From Nitrososphaerota archaeon (GTDB lineage Archaea; Thermoproteota; Nitrososphaeria; Nitrososphaerales; JACQRY01), in assembly GCA_016206275.1 (NCBI GenBank), contig JACQRY010000069.1, forward strand, positions 1 to 9,949: a DNA stretch of 9,949 nt. Direction: 5' to 3'. How positions within the stretch are numbered: position 1 is the stretch's first letter; each line of letters begins with the position of its first letter. The position numbers and the translations under genes are program-made. The notes under the pieces were generated by a model. The model ran no database searches. It was not told where the DNA came from and saw only the letters and a program-made list of their open reading frames with translations. Positions 1 through 6,228 of this stretch are shown piece by piece.

Positions 1-179
1 ACGAGATATTTGAAGGGTTTGTTTACGGTGGCTTTGGCGTCGGCCACGGCTTCTCTCGTAGTGTATGGGAATAGAGTTGTGTCTATGAATACTAGATGTT
101 CGCCGATGTCAACTAGGCCAACATTTGTTCTTCCGTCGGGATCCATCTTGCAGTAAACATGGTCTGCTAGCTTTTGCAT
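1..179 (-). CDS. MBL-fold metallohydrolase, N-terminal part (runs off window)
   Basis: The reverse strand is open from an ATG at 179 to the window edge, giving 59 residues. They start MQKLADHVYCKMDPDG, pass through NVGLVDIGEHLVFIDTTL and end near KPFKYLV. This matches the opening of the metallo-beta-lactamase fold: a beta-hairpin, a 'V.IDT' strand ending in Asp-Thr, a helix with REAVADAKA, then the 'KP.KYLV' strand that normally leads into the HxHxDH zinc motif. The zinc motif lies beyond the edge, so catalysis and substrate cannot be judged. A weak A/T-rich element (210-216) sits about 34 bases upstream of the ATG, which would suit leaderless transcription. The 94-residue gene upstream on the same strand ends 60 bases away. 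The family call is fairly firm; any specific function is not. Confidence 0.8.
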   Translation of the reverse strand, partial: MQKLADHVYCKMDPDGRTNVGLVDIGEHLVFIDTTLFPYTTREAVADAKATVNKPFKYL

Positions 180-239
180 CAAACCGCAGCGGTGTGGAGA
201 AGCTTGGGTCTAAAACCCTTTACCTACGGGGAGTGGAGT

Positions 240-524
240 TTATGCCGCCGCTTCTTCCAAGGTGAATGTGAACCGTGCGCCCACAAACTCTCCGGTGCCG
301 ACCCGTTCCCATTTAACCTTGTAGGATCTGTTGCTTTTGGTGCCTTTGATTTCGATGGTTTGCGGCAATGCGGAAAAGAGGGTCTCCACCTTTGCAGGAT
401 CCTTAGTCATCAGCAGACTGCGTCTCCTCTTCATTAGATACTTGACTATTGTGGCCCTGGGTTCGTGTCCTTCAAGCTCGAAGGTCTCTGTGCCAGTATT
501 TACGGTGAATTTCCTTTTGGCCAT
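240..524 (-). CDS. Small basic protein of unknown function, intact copy (94 aa)
   Basis: I do not recognise this family. The product is 94 residues, begins MAKRKFTVNTGTETFELEGH, and has a very basic stretch MKRRRSLL near residues 31-38. It then alternates hydrophobic and polar residues, as in a small beta-rich domain, and ends in TLEEAAA. No membrane segment or catalytic motif is visible. The frame stays open upstream to give a 142-residue reading, but the start at 524 is preferred. A TATA-like TTAAAATATC lies at 551-560, centred about 32 bases upstream, and a second copy of the gene at 2606-2608 starts at the same place with the same box. The lysine/arginine-rich segment could bind nucleic acid, but that is speculation. 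It is the only complete copy here. Confidence 0.7.
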   Translation of the reverse strand: MAKRKFTVNTGTETFELEGHEPRATIVKYLMKRRRSLLMTKDPAKVETLFSALPQTIEIKGTKSNRSYKVKWERVGTGEFVGARFTFTLEEAAA

Positions 525-533
525 GGCCGTCAA

Positions 534-565
534 TAAGAGGATATGCTTCTGATATTTTAATGCAC
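534..565 (-). promoter_or_regulatory. Promoter of the 94-aa gene (duplicated element, copy A)
   Basis: This 32-base stretch contains the TATA-like TTAAAATATC (551-560 on the minus strand). The box is centred about 32 bases before the ATG at 524, as expected for a near-leaderless archaeal transcript. All 32 bases are identical to 2618-2649 in front of the decayed copy, while the sequence just beyond 565 is unrelated. So the shared block begins close to the upstream end of the core promoter. Confidence 0.65.
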
Positions 566-887
566 CCCGTACAGCGGTTGTAAAGGAGGACATACGCTGC
601 ACCGCTGACTGTGACGGTTTGAACTTCAACCGTGACACCAAAATGGAGTAACCTGAGATGATATCCATCGCATATCTAAGAGCTTGGCATTTTCTTCTTT
701 TCCATCAAATGCGTGGGGACTAAAATAGACATCGCGAAAGGGCGATGTGGTTATTCCTGGGGCGATAAATAATCGATGACTTTCAGGAAGGCTAGAAGCA
801 TGGTTGAAGTTAGAAGTCGTGATACTTACCATGGATGAACAATGCTGTTGGATGGCGATAGACAGCAGAAGATAGCCCTTCAGCCCA
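566..887. other. Intergenic stretch with no supported gene
   Basis: These roughly 320 bases lie between two divergent promoters. A 68-codon minus-strand reading (626-832) crosses the stretch, but it has no promoter, no recognisable family and an unconvincing composition. I see no RNA gene, tandem repeat or insertion-sequence end. It may hold decayed sequence. Confidence 0.4.
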
Positions 888-920
888 AATGCTATTTATT
901 TGCAGACAAACAATAGCATT
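888..920 (+). promoter_or_regulatory. Promoter with perfect 9-bp inverted repeat (likely operator) of the DUF3368-like gene
   Basis: AATGCTATT at 888-896 and AATAGCATT at 912-920 are perfect reverse complements separated by 15 bases. The TATA-like TATTTATT (893-900) sits inside the left arm and spacer, about 27 bases before the GTG start at 923. The right arm ends two bases before that start. A dimeric repressor bound here would block both the TATA box and the transcription start. Autoregulation by a toxin-antitoxin complex is a reasonable inference but is not shown. Confidence 0.55.
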
Positions 921-922
921 GT

Positions 923-1408
923 GTGGCTAGAATACTGGTTAATGCTTCCCCGCTTATTTTCCTTGTCAAAGCGGGTTTACTTGATATTTTGAGAAAATTG
1001 TTTGATGAGGTGTACACGACCAGTGCTGTTATCGACGAGATTAGGGTGCCTCTGTCAAGAGGAATCGTTTCCCCAGACATCGAAGCCATTTTTCAGGCTG
1101 ACTGGATCAAGGTTTTACAGTTGACTGGCAAGGAAAGGGCAGAAGCTGAAGCATGGGCTGATGAGCTGGGCATCGACATAGGCGAGGCTGGAGTTGCTGT
1201 TCTGTTCAAGCGGGGAGGATTCGACGCCATGGTAGTCGGTGATGAAGTTGCTGAAGCAAGGCTGAAGCAGAAGGAAGTCAACACTCGTGATATTACGGAG
1301 ATAGGATTGCTTGCGGCCTATAAGAGGCTCTATGATCTTAAAGAGTTCGCAAGAGCAGTCTTTGATGCAGGTTATAGGACGAGAAGGGTTCGTGCGCTGT
1401 TAGGCTAG
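923..1408 (+). CDS. PIN-domain, DUF3368-like nuclease (toxin-like)
   Basis: The 161-residue product starts MARILVNASPLIFLVKAGLL. The NASPLI-x-L-x-K-x-G-L-L opening is characteristic of DUF3368 proteins, PIN-fold relatives of VapC-type ribonuclease toxins. Later come a conserved acidic turn (IDEIRVPL, about residues 38-45), an acidic helix start (LGIDIGEAGVAVLF) and a strand with GDEVAEARLK, followed by a C-terminal helical part. These supply the acidic residues that bind metal in PIN nucleases, although the first position is Asn rather than Asp, as is common in this subfamily. The GTG start at 923 is supported by the TATA box at 893-900. The last 9 bases overlap the end of the convergent UPF0175-like gene, a typical partner. 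Cellular RNA cleavage is the family expectation, not proven. Confidence 0.8.
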   Translation: MARILVNASPLIFLVKAGLLDILRKLFDEVYTTSAVIDEIRVPLSRGIVSPDIEAIFQADWIKVLQLTGKERAEAEAWADELGIDIGEAGVAVLFKRGGFDAMVVGDEVAEARLKQKEVNTRDITEIGLLAAYKRLYDLKEFARAVFDAGYRTRRVRALLG

Positions 1409-1636
1409 TTTCTTCATCAGCATGTTTACCCTGCGTGTGCCATCAGTCTTATCCTGTTCGGTCCATACTATGGGCAATTTCTTGCGCCTGACGTATTCTA
1501 TCATCTCGTAAACCGTGATACCAGCTTCACGAACAGCCCTTTCAAAGCTGATGTCGTTGGCAGTATAATATCTGTGCAGCACGTTCAGCAGTCTTTCCTC
1601 GTCAACATGCTTCAATGCCTGAGCGTACGTGGTCAT
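1400..1636 (-). CDS. UPF0175-like small helical protein (probable antitoxin)
   Basis: The 78-residue product is helical. Its core, about residues 22-55, runs YYTANDISFERAVREAGITV followed by YEMIEYVRRKKLPIV. This is the UPF0175 pattern: an 'I S ... A ... A G I' helix-turn-helix-like unit, then a helix and 'K.LPIV'. Such proteins are often encoded next to DUF3368 nucleases and are presumed antitoxins. I chose the ATG at 1636 because a TATA-like box (1668-1675) lies about 35 bases upstream, which excludes the longer 103-residue reading that begins before that box. An AGGAGG (1657-1662) lies 20 bases upstream and is better spaced for an out-of-frame ATG at 1646 that would encode only 14 residues. 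The orientation opposite to the toxin-like gene is unusual. Confidence 0.65.
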   Translation of the reverse strand: MTTYAQALKHVDEERLLNVLHRYYTANDISFERAVREAGITVYEMIEYVRRKKLPIVWTEQDKTDGTRRVNMLMKKLA

Positions 1637-1667
1637 GACAGCACATAAATGTAATTCCTCCTGAGAA

Positions 1668-1675
1668 TATAAATA
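1668..1675 (-). promoter_or_regulatory. TATA box of the UPF0175-like gene
   Basis: TATTTATA on the minus strand is centred about 35 bases before the ATG at 1636. It lies inside the longer open reading that begins at 1711, so it argues for the shorter protein. Confidence 0.5.
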
Positions 1676-1753
1676 GATACCTACTAAGAGTTTCGCTTGA
1701 ATCCTTACCATTAACCTGTTAGATGGTCGTGATGAAAGTTCCTTCTTGCTGTG

Positions 1754-2392
1754 TCACGTTACATTAGGAAGGTAGTATTCGTTGATTATATCGCCTAAAC
1801 ATTTCGTCAGGATGTTTTGGGTTCTTGCATGATGAATGAAATCTGTTTGTTTGATTACCTTGCATTTTGAGAAGTCGTCGTCATCGACATAGCATATTTC
1901 ATGTTCAGTTATCCAGAAACGGGAATGAGCGAAGGCGTTTCTAAATTCAACTGCTATTCTTTTCTCCAGATCATTTCCATGGGTTTCGCTACTTCTAGTG
2001 ATCTTTCCGATTAATTTTCCTAGTGTGGTCTTGTAATTGACTTTATCCCTTTTCAATAGGTAAATCATCAGGTTCTTGAAATTTTCTATTTGAATGTTGT
2101 AATGCCAAATCATCAGAATCAATAATGCGAACTTCCAGCCCTTGGTTTGTATTTGATCAAAATGCTCAGCAGGCAGATTTGTGAGTCCAAGTGCTTCAGC
2201 AACGCCCGACACCGCCTCGGTAAAATTGCTTGCATTCCTTAGCATAGAATTGATCGCTTTGTGTTCCTGTTTTGAACGTTTAGTTTCCACCATATCATGT
2301 TTCTTAAGGTCCTCAATTACATTGATCAGAAGGTCTCTTATTTTCCATTCGGTCTCGCTGTCACGAAAGTGTTTTTCCCAAATATCTTTCAT
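1754..2392 (-). CDS. HEPN-like RNase candidate (RNxxxH protein)
   Basis: The product is 212 residues from the ATG at 2392; an in-frame TTG at 2401 would add three. It is largely alpha-helical. Near residues 151-156 it carries EFRNAFAHSRFW, which fits the R-x4-H (RNxxxH) catalytic motif of HEPN ribonucleases used in abortive infection, toxin-antitoxin and CRISPR-associated systems. A hydrophobic helix (KFALLILMIWHYNI, about 87-100) precedes it, as in many all-helical HEPN folds. A TATA-like box (2420-2429) lies about 32 bases before the ATG. The coding sequence is clearly A/T-richer than the transporter genes beside it, which suggests recent acquisition. No standard HEPN subfamily is recognised and no MNT partner is visible nearby. 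The motif is seen; RNase activity is inferred. Confidence 0.6.
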   Translation of the reverse strand: MKDIWEKHFRDSETEWKIRDLLINVIEDLKKHDMVETKRSKQEHKAINSMLRNASNFTEAVSGVAEALGLTNLPAEHFDQIQTKGWKFALLILMIWHYNIQIENFKNLMIYLLKRDKVNYKTTLGKLIGKITRSSETHGNDLEKRIAVEFRNAFAHSRFWITEHEICYVDDDDFSKCKVIKQTDFIHHARTQNILTKCLGDIINEYYLPNVT

Positions 2393-2419
2393 TTGATTCA
2401 ACGTACTAGAATCGGGTTC

Positions 2420-2429
2420 TTAATATCAA
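2420..2429 (-). promoter_or_regulatory. TATA box of the HEPN-like gene
   Basis: TTGATATTAA on the minus strand is centred about 32 bases upstream of the ATG at 2392. It lies directly downstream of the decayed copy of the 94-residue gene, so this gene probably has its own leaderless transcript. Confidence 0.5.
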
Positions 2430-2446
2430 GCTGCCTAATTCTCACT

Positions 2447-2608
2447 TTAGGCGGTAGCTGACCTTGCTGACCACCTCGCAGGGTCCTTGGTCATCAACAA
2501 GCTGCGTCTCCTCTTCATCGGATACTTGATTACTGTGGCCCTAGGCTCGTGTCCTTCAAGCTCAAAGCTCTCTGAGCCGGTGTTTACGGTGAATTTCCTT
2601 TTGGCCAT
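2447..2608 (-). pseudogene. Decayed copy of the 94-aa gene
   Basis: From the ATG at 2608 the first 46 residues match the 240-524 gene closely (MAKRKFTVNTGSESFELEGH, later MKRRRSLLMTKDPA). After DPA the frame changes: the sequence reads RWSARSATA and stops at 2447. If one base is restored after the DPA codons, the reading becomes KVVSKVSYRLK followed by TGA (2442-2444). SYRLK aligns with SYKVK of the intact copy, and the TGA sits where the intact copy has TGG for Trp. So this copy carries a frameshift, an internal deletion of roughly 18-20 codons and a nonsense change. A functional truncated 53-residue protein cannot be excluded because the promoter is intact. Confidence 0.75.
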
Positions 2609-2617
2609 GGCCCTGAG

Positions 2618-2649
2618 TAAGAGGATATGCTTCTGATATTTTAATGCAC
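2618..2649 (-). promoter_or_regulatory. Promoter of the decayed copy (duplicated element, copy B)
   Basis: All 32 bases are identical to 534-565, including TTAAAATATC at 2635-2644, centred about 32 bases before the ATG at 2608. The upstream flank shows no resemblance to that of copy A. Confidence 0.6.
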
Positions 2650-2720
2650 TTGGAATACCGGGTCGTGGAGGGAAACGTAGATGGTATCCTTTTGGCCACA
2701 CTCTAAGAGTTCGGAGCTCC

Positions 2721-2738
2721 AACTGTGTTAACAGAGTT
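2721..2738. repeat. Near-perfect 18-bp palindrome beyond the livM stop codon
   Basis: AACTGTGTTAACAGAGTT is a palindrome centred on GTTAAC with one mismatched position per arm. It lies 7 bases past the livM stop codon on the transcribed side. It could be a 3'-end hairpin or a protein-binding site for the neighbouring promoter; the sequence does not decide. Confidence 0.4.
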
Positions 2739-2745
2739 GACTAAC

Positions 2746-3825
2746 CTAAGATTTTTGCATTCGTTTCTTTTCTATTAGCGCATCAAGCTCTTCCCTAGTC
2801 AAAGTACGAGTGGGCCGTTCCCTCACTATGCCATTTGGCCAATACATCATAACAAAGATCAAGCTAAGGCTTAGAAGGATAGGGTTCAACCACACCACGT
2901 CAAACGGAACATAGGGTTGCAGATCCGGCTTGAAAACATCGACCACACGCTGCATAACGACAAAAAACACAGTTCCTATTACAACACCCAAATTATTCGC
3001 AGCACCCCCCACTATCACCATCACCCAAGGGATGAAGGTGTGATTGACGCGACTAAAGTTTCGAGCATTGACGGCGCCAGAGTTTAAGGCCAACATCGCA
3101 CCGCCAAGCGCCGCAATAGCTCCAGCAATAATCAACACGTTTCTCCTATAATTGACAACATCTTTGCCAAGCGAAGCAGCAAGCACCTCGTCATCCCTCA
3201 CCGCTCTCAACACCCTTCCCCATGGGGAACGAGTAACCCGATAAACAAAAAGGAGCGATGCCAGCGCAACAGCCCCTATCAAACCAGTAATAGCATAGGG
3301 ACGAAGACCGTGAGGCACCCAGCTAAAGAAGCTAGGAACAAAGACCCCTAGGGTTCCCCCAACAATCGGCTTGAAATTGTTACCAACGATAATCAGAACC
3401 TCACCCATAGCTAGAAGCGTCATACCCAAATATTCCTCCCTCAAACGGAGCGCCGGATAACTCGACACAAACCCCAACAATCCCCCAACTAACGCTGCCA
3501 CAACCAGCGTGAACAACAACAAAACAATAGCTAGAAGAGGATCCCGAGCTAAGACGCCATTAACCCCAGGAATAATCTGCGCATGATTATCAAAATAATC
3601 AAGGCCTGATCCCAAACCGAATAACCACGCTATCAGCTGACCCGGTAGCGAACCAACAACGAAGGCTCCTCCAGTCACGGCCAACACTTTACCAAAATTA
3701 GGAATCCCTAGAAACCCATACTCCAAGTTCAAGCTTAACGTTATAGCTACGAAAGCGGCAATCCACGGTATGAGATCAAGCGTGAAAACAATTAGTTGAT
3801 CAGGTGTTACGGCGATCTTCGCCAC
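2746..3825 (-). CDS. livM: Branched-chain amino acid/amide ABC transporter permease LivM-like
   Basis: This 359-residue integral membrane protein of the BPD_transp_2 family is the second channel subunit of a LivFGHMK-type importer. The segment YGFLGIPNFGKVLAVTGGAF near the N-terminus is the classic LivM motif. EEYLGMTLLAMGEVLI and the SPWGRVLRAVRDDEVLAASLG loop form the EAA-like region that contacts the ATPase, and the GGAANNLGVVIGTVFFVVMQ segment follows. The C-terminus is a charged tail (ERPTRTLTREELDALIEKKR). The upstream livH gene overlaps by 19 bases, so the two are translationally coupled. The only ordinary start is GTG at 3825, which overlaps an AGGAGG at 3825-3830. An in-frame ATC eight bases further on is better spaced. 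The substrate is probably a branched-chain amino acid or small amide, but urea and others are possible. Confidence 0.9.
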   Translation of the reverse strand: MAKIAVTPDQLIVFTLDLIPWIAAFVAITLSLNLEYGFLGIPNFGKVLAVTGGAFVVGSLPGQLIAWLFGLGSGLDYFDNHAQIIPGVNGVLARDPLLAIVLLLFTLVVAALVGGLLGFVSSYPALRLREEYLGMTLLAMGEVLIIVGNNFKPIVGGTLGVFVPSFFSWVPHGLRPYAITGLIGAVALASLLFVYRVTRSPWGRVLRAVRDDEVLAASLGKDVVNYRRNVLIIAGAIAALGGAMLALNSGAVNARNFSRVNHTFIPWVMVIVGGAANNLGVVIGTVFFVVMQRVVDVFKPDLQPYVPFDVVWLNPILLSLSLIFVMMYWPNGIVRERPTRTLTREELDALIEKKRMQKS

Positions 3826-4736
3826 CTCCTAAGAATGTTCCTCATGTTGATCGAGGTCAGCCCTTCGGGCATAGTAAGTAAGATGATTACCATTATCACC
3901 AGAGGTATTATCGGTCGGAACTGGATTATCTCAACCAAGCCAAAGCTGGCTAAGGCAAACGGAAGCGAAACACTTGACACACCTACCACCAATCCCCCTG
4001 CAAAAGCACCAAAAATGCTCCCCAATCCTCCTAGAACACTCGATGCAAAGATGGTTGGAAGAAACTCGTCCCCAGATGTCGTGGTTACCGGAAACCATAA
4101 GGCGAATAACAGGCCCGCTAAGCCCCCAAAGCCTCCGCTAAGGAACCATGACAAAGTGTACACCGTGTTTACGTTGATTCCAACCACGCCTGCCAGAGAA
4201 GGATTCTCTATAGCTGCCCTCATAGCTGTGCCGAACCTAGTCTTATGCAGGGCCACATAGAGCCCCAAGGAAACAGTAGCCAGCAGAGCAATGGAGCTTA
4301 TCATCACCCCTGGAATCTCTTCAAACACAAAATCTGCGTGTCTGATAAAGACAAAACTAGTCTGAACCTTGTAGACCCTGTTGGCCCAATCGGCAATTAT
4401 GCTGATGATTCCAAAAATGAATATACTAACTGTGACGGTCGCCACCATCTGTCCTACAATAGGGGTTCCCCTGCTGATTAAAGGTCGTAAAACCAGCCTG
4501 TATTGGGCGACTGCCACTATTCCTGCTACCACAAACGCCAGCCAAGCGTAGATGTATGGGTTTTGTCGATTCAGTTGAACGGCATAGACAGATATGTAGG
4601 CACCTATGGTTAGGAAACTGCCATGCGCGAAATTTGGCACTTTTGTAGTGAGATAGGTCAGGGTTAAGCCTACACTCGCAAGAGCTGCTAGGCTACCGGA
4701 TAGAACTGCGCTCACCACAGTGGGCTCTAACGCCAC
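3807..4736 (-). CDS. livH: Branched-chain amino acid/amide ABC transporter permease LivH-like
   Basis: This 309-residue multi-pass membrane protein has the length and motifs of LivH. Near the N-terminus is LASVGLTLTYLTTKVPNFAH, the family's signature 'N.aHG' segment. The cytoplasmic loop FGTAMRAAIENPSLAGVVGI is the ATPase-contact motif, followed by TVYTLSWFLSGGFGGLAGLL and the ASSVLGGLGSIFGAFAGGLV segment. The start is GTG at 4736; a modest AAGG lies five bases before it. It is the first gene of the minus-strand livHM operon, and its last codons overlap the livM start. Transcription must start in the divergent region 4737-4914, where a weak TATA-like CTAAATCA lies about 30 bases upstream. LivH and LivM together form the heterodimeric pore. 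Confidence 0.9.
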   Translation of the reverse strand: MALEPTVVSAVLSGSLAALASVGLTLTYLTTKVPNFAHGSFLTIGAYISVYAVQLNRQNPYIYAWLAFVVAGIVAVAQYRLVLRPLISRGTPIVGQMVATVTVSIFIFGIISIIADWANRVYKVQTSFVFIRHADFVFEEIPGVMISSIALLATVSLGLYVALHKTRFGTAMRAAIENPSLAGVVGINVNTVYTLSWFLSGGFGGLAGLLFALWFPVTTTSGDEFLPTIFASSVLGGLGSIFGAFAGGLVVGVSSVSLPFALASFGLVEIIQFRPIIPLVIMVIILLTMPEGLTSINMRNILRRWRRSP

Positions 4737-4914
4737 TTCGCCTTCTTAGGGCGACAACAGATTGATTTAGCCTTGTCGGCTATTGAATTAAAATTCTTTA
4801 GAATTTCCAATATTTAGTATTTTGGTTAATATTAGAGTGAAGATAATTATGAGTATTTCCCATGGTTTCAGAAGGTAAAAAGGATTATATAGAGAGACTA
4901 GGCCTCAGACGCAT
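4737..4914. promoter_or_regulatory. Divergent liv promoter region with inverted repeats
   Basis: This 178-base region serves livHM to the left and the binding protein to the right. It is A/T-rich in the middle. It contains a perfect inverted repeat, AAATTC-TTTA-GAATTT (4791-4806), and two copies of the palindromic hexamer AATATT (4809-4814 and 4828-4833), 19 bases apart. These are candidate operators for a shared regulator, for example of the Lrp/AsnC type, but no regulator gene is present in the window. Confidence 0.5.
4877..4891 (+). promoter_or_regulatory. BRE/TATA box of the binding-protein gene
   Basis: A purine-rich AAAAAGGA (4877-4884), a plausible TFB-recognition element, is directly followed by TTATATA (4885-4891). 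The TATA centre is about 27 bases before the ATG at 4915, so the transcript should begin at or just before the start codon. This is the clearest archaeal promoter in the window. Confidence 0.7.
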
Positions 4915-6201
4915 ATGAGTCAACCAAAGCAGACATGGCTCGGCAAAGGCATCGCATTACTTGTCATCGGCCTAATCATCGGTGCGGCCATAGGCGTCGT
5001 AGGCGTACCAGCGATAGGAGGTGCACAATCATCACAACTCTCTGGAAAGATAAACATAGGAGCTTTGCTTTCACTAACCGGAGATCTTAGGAGCTTCGGC
5101 GAAAACGAGAGAGCCGGACTCGAGCTCGCCAGGGACGATATCAATGCTTGGCTCTCCTCAGTCAGACCAGGGACATCTATAGAACTGGTTATGGACGACA
5201 CTGCCACCCTCCCCGAACAGGCACTTCAAAAGCTTCAAGCCATGAACGCAAGAGGAATCAAGTTCATCATAGGACCCCTTAGCAGCGGGGAAGTCAGAAA
5301 CTTGAAGCCTTACGCCGACCAGAATAACATACTCATAGCAAGTCAATCATCAACCGCAGTGGACTTGGCCGTCGGCGGAGACAACGTCTTCAGATTTATT
5401 CCAGACGACAGAGCCCAAGGCCCAGCCCTAGCCAGGTTAATGTGGGATGCGGGAATAAGGTTCTACATCCCCATATGGAGAGGCGACACATACGGTGACG
5501 GGCTCAAAGCGTCAACAGAGACAGCCTTCAAAAACCTAGGTGGCACGGTAGATTCAGGCATTCGATATAATATTGAAGCCAAAGAATTCGGAACAGAAGT
5601 GGCCACGCTGGCCAGTAAGGTGCAATCCGCAATATCGTCCAGAAACGCCAGAGAGGTTGCGATACATCTAGTAGCCTTCGAAGAAGCAGTTGTCCTCATA
5701 AACGAAGCAGATAAGAGAGATGTGTTGAAGCAGGTCAAATGGTTCGGGAGCGACGGAACCGCCGGCTCAGGCGCTCTACAGAACGATGCAGTGGGAGCAG
5801 CATTTTCCCAGCCGACAAAATTCCTCCACACCATATTTGCCCCAACCTCAAGTGAACTCTTCAGCAGAGTCAGACAGCACGTGATGTCACAGGTCGGGAG
5901 AGAACCAGACACCTACACATACACGATCCACGACATCCTCTGGGTGTACACCCTCTCAATACTTGCTGTCGGGAAATATGATCCAACAGCCGTCAAACAA
6001 GTCTTACCAATAGTCTCAGGCAAGTTCTTCGGCGCATCTGGCTGGACCACGCTGAACGACGCAGGTGACAGGCTAGGAGGAGACTACGATGTATGGGCCT
6101 TAGAAAGATCCGGTAACGCCTATGAATGGAAGATCGTCGGCACATACATAGCTAGTTCCGACAAAGTCAGCTGGAAGCCAGGATTCGAACAATACGCCTA
6201 A
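4915..6201 (+). CDS. livK: Membrane-anchored ABC transporter substrate-binding protein, LivK-like
   Basis: The 428-residue protein begins with a short basic head (MSQPKQTWLGKG), then a hydrophobic helix at about 10-33 (IALLVIGLIIGAAIGVVGVP). No lipobox cysteine is seen, so it is probably held by an uncleaved anchor with the binding domain outside. From about residue 44 it has the periplasmic type I fold (Peripla_BP_6): INIGALLSLTGDLRSFGENE, DDINAWL, FIIGPLSSGEV, ILIASQSSTAV, FRFIPDDRAQG and WRGDTYGDG in family order, ending in YEWKIVGTYI. It should deliver an amino acid or related amide to LivH/LivM; the ligand cannot be read from sequence. A strong leaderless promoter precedes it, while livG follows after 42 bases containing a T-run. 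Confidence 0.9.
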   Translation: MSQPKQTWLGKGIALLVIGLIIGAAIGVVGVPAIGGAQSSQLSGKINIGALLSLTGDLRSFGENERAGLELARDDINAWLSSVRPGTSIELVMDDTATLPEQALQKLQAMNARGIKFIIGPLSSGEVRNLKPYADQNNILIASQSSTAVDLAVGGDNVFRFIPDDRAQGPALARLMWDAGIRFYIPIWRGDTYGDGLKASTETAFKNLGGTVDSGIRYNIEAKEFGTEVATLASKVQSAISSRNAREVAIHLVAFEEAVVLINEADKRDVLKQVKWFGSDGTAGSGALQNDAVGAAFSQPTKFLHTIFAPTSSELFSRVRQHVMSQVGREPDTYTYTIHDILWVYTLSILAVGKYDPTAVKQVLPIVSGKFFGASGWTTLNDAGDRLGGDYDVWALERSGNAYEWKIVGTYIASSDKVSWKPGFEQYA

Positions 6202-6222
6202 CCGCTAAATAGAACCCCCACC

Positions 6223-6228
6223 TTTTTT
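6223..6228 (+). terminator. Poly-T terminator candidate after livK
   Basis: A run of six T residues (continuing as ATTTA) lies 22 bases past the livK stop and 15 before the livG start. Archaeal RNA polymerase stops at such T-runs. Partial termination here would let binding protein be made in excess over the ATPases. The same A/T-rich stretch, or CTAAATAG at 6204-6211, might also help start transcription of livG. Confidence 0.4.

Noticed and set aside
525..668. N-terminal extension of the 94-residue protein to 142 residues
   Set aside because: It would run through the TATA box at 551-560, and the similarity to the second copy upstream of the ATG is in promoter DNA with no sign of codon-type conservation.
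626..832. Minus-strand 68-codon reading in the intergenic stretch
   Set aside because: No promoter, no ribosome-binding site, no recognisable family or domain, and amino acid content that looks like chance.
3796..4481. Plus-strand readings across livH
   Set aside because: Antisense shadows of a strongly supported permease gene.
4920..5912. Minus-strand readings antisense to the binding-protein gene
   Set aside because: They are opposite-strand shadows of a clearly conserved coding frame and lack promoters and family features.
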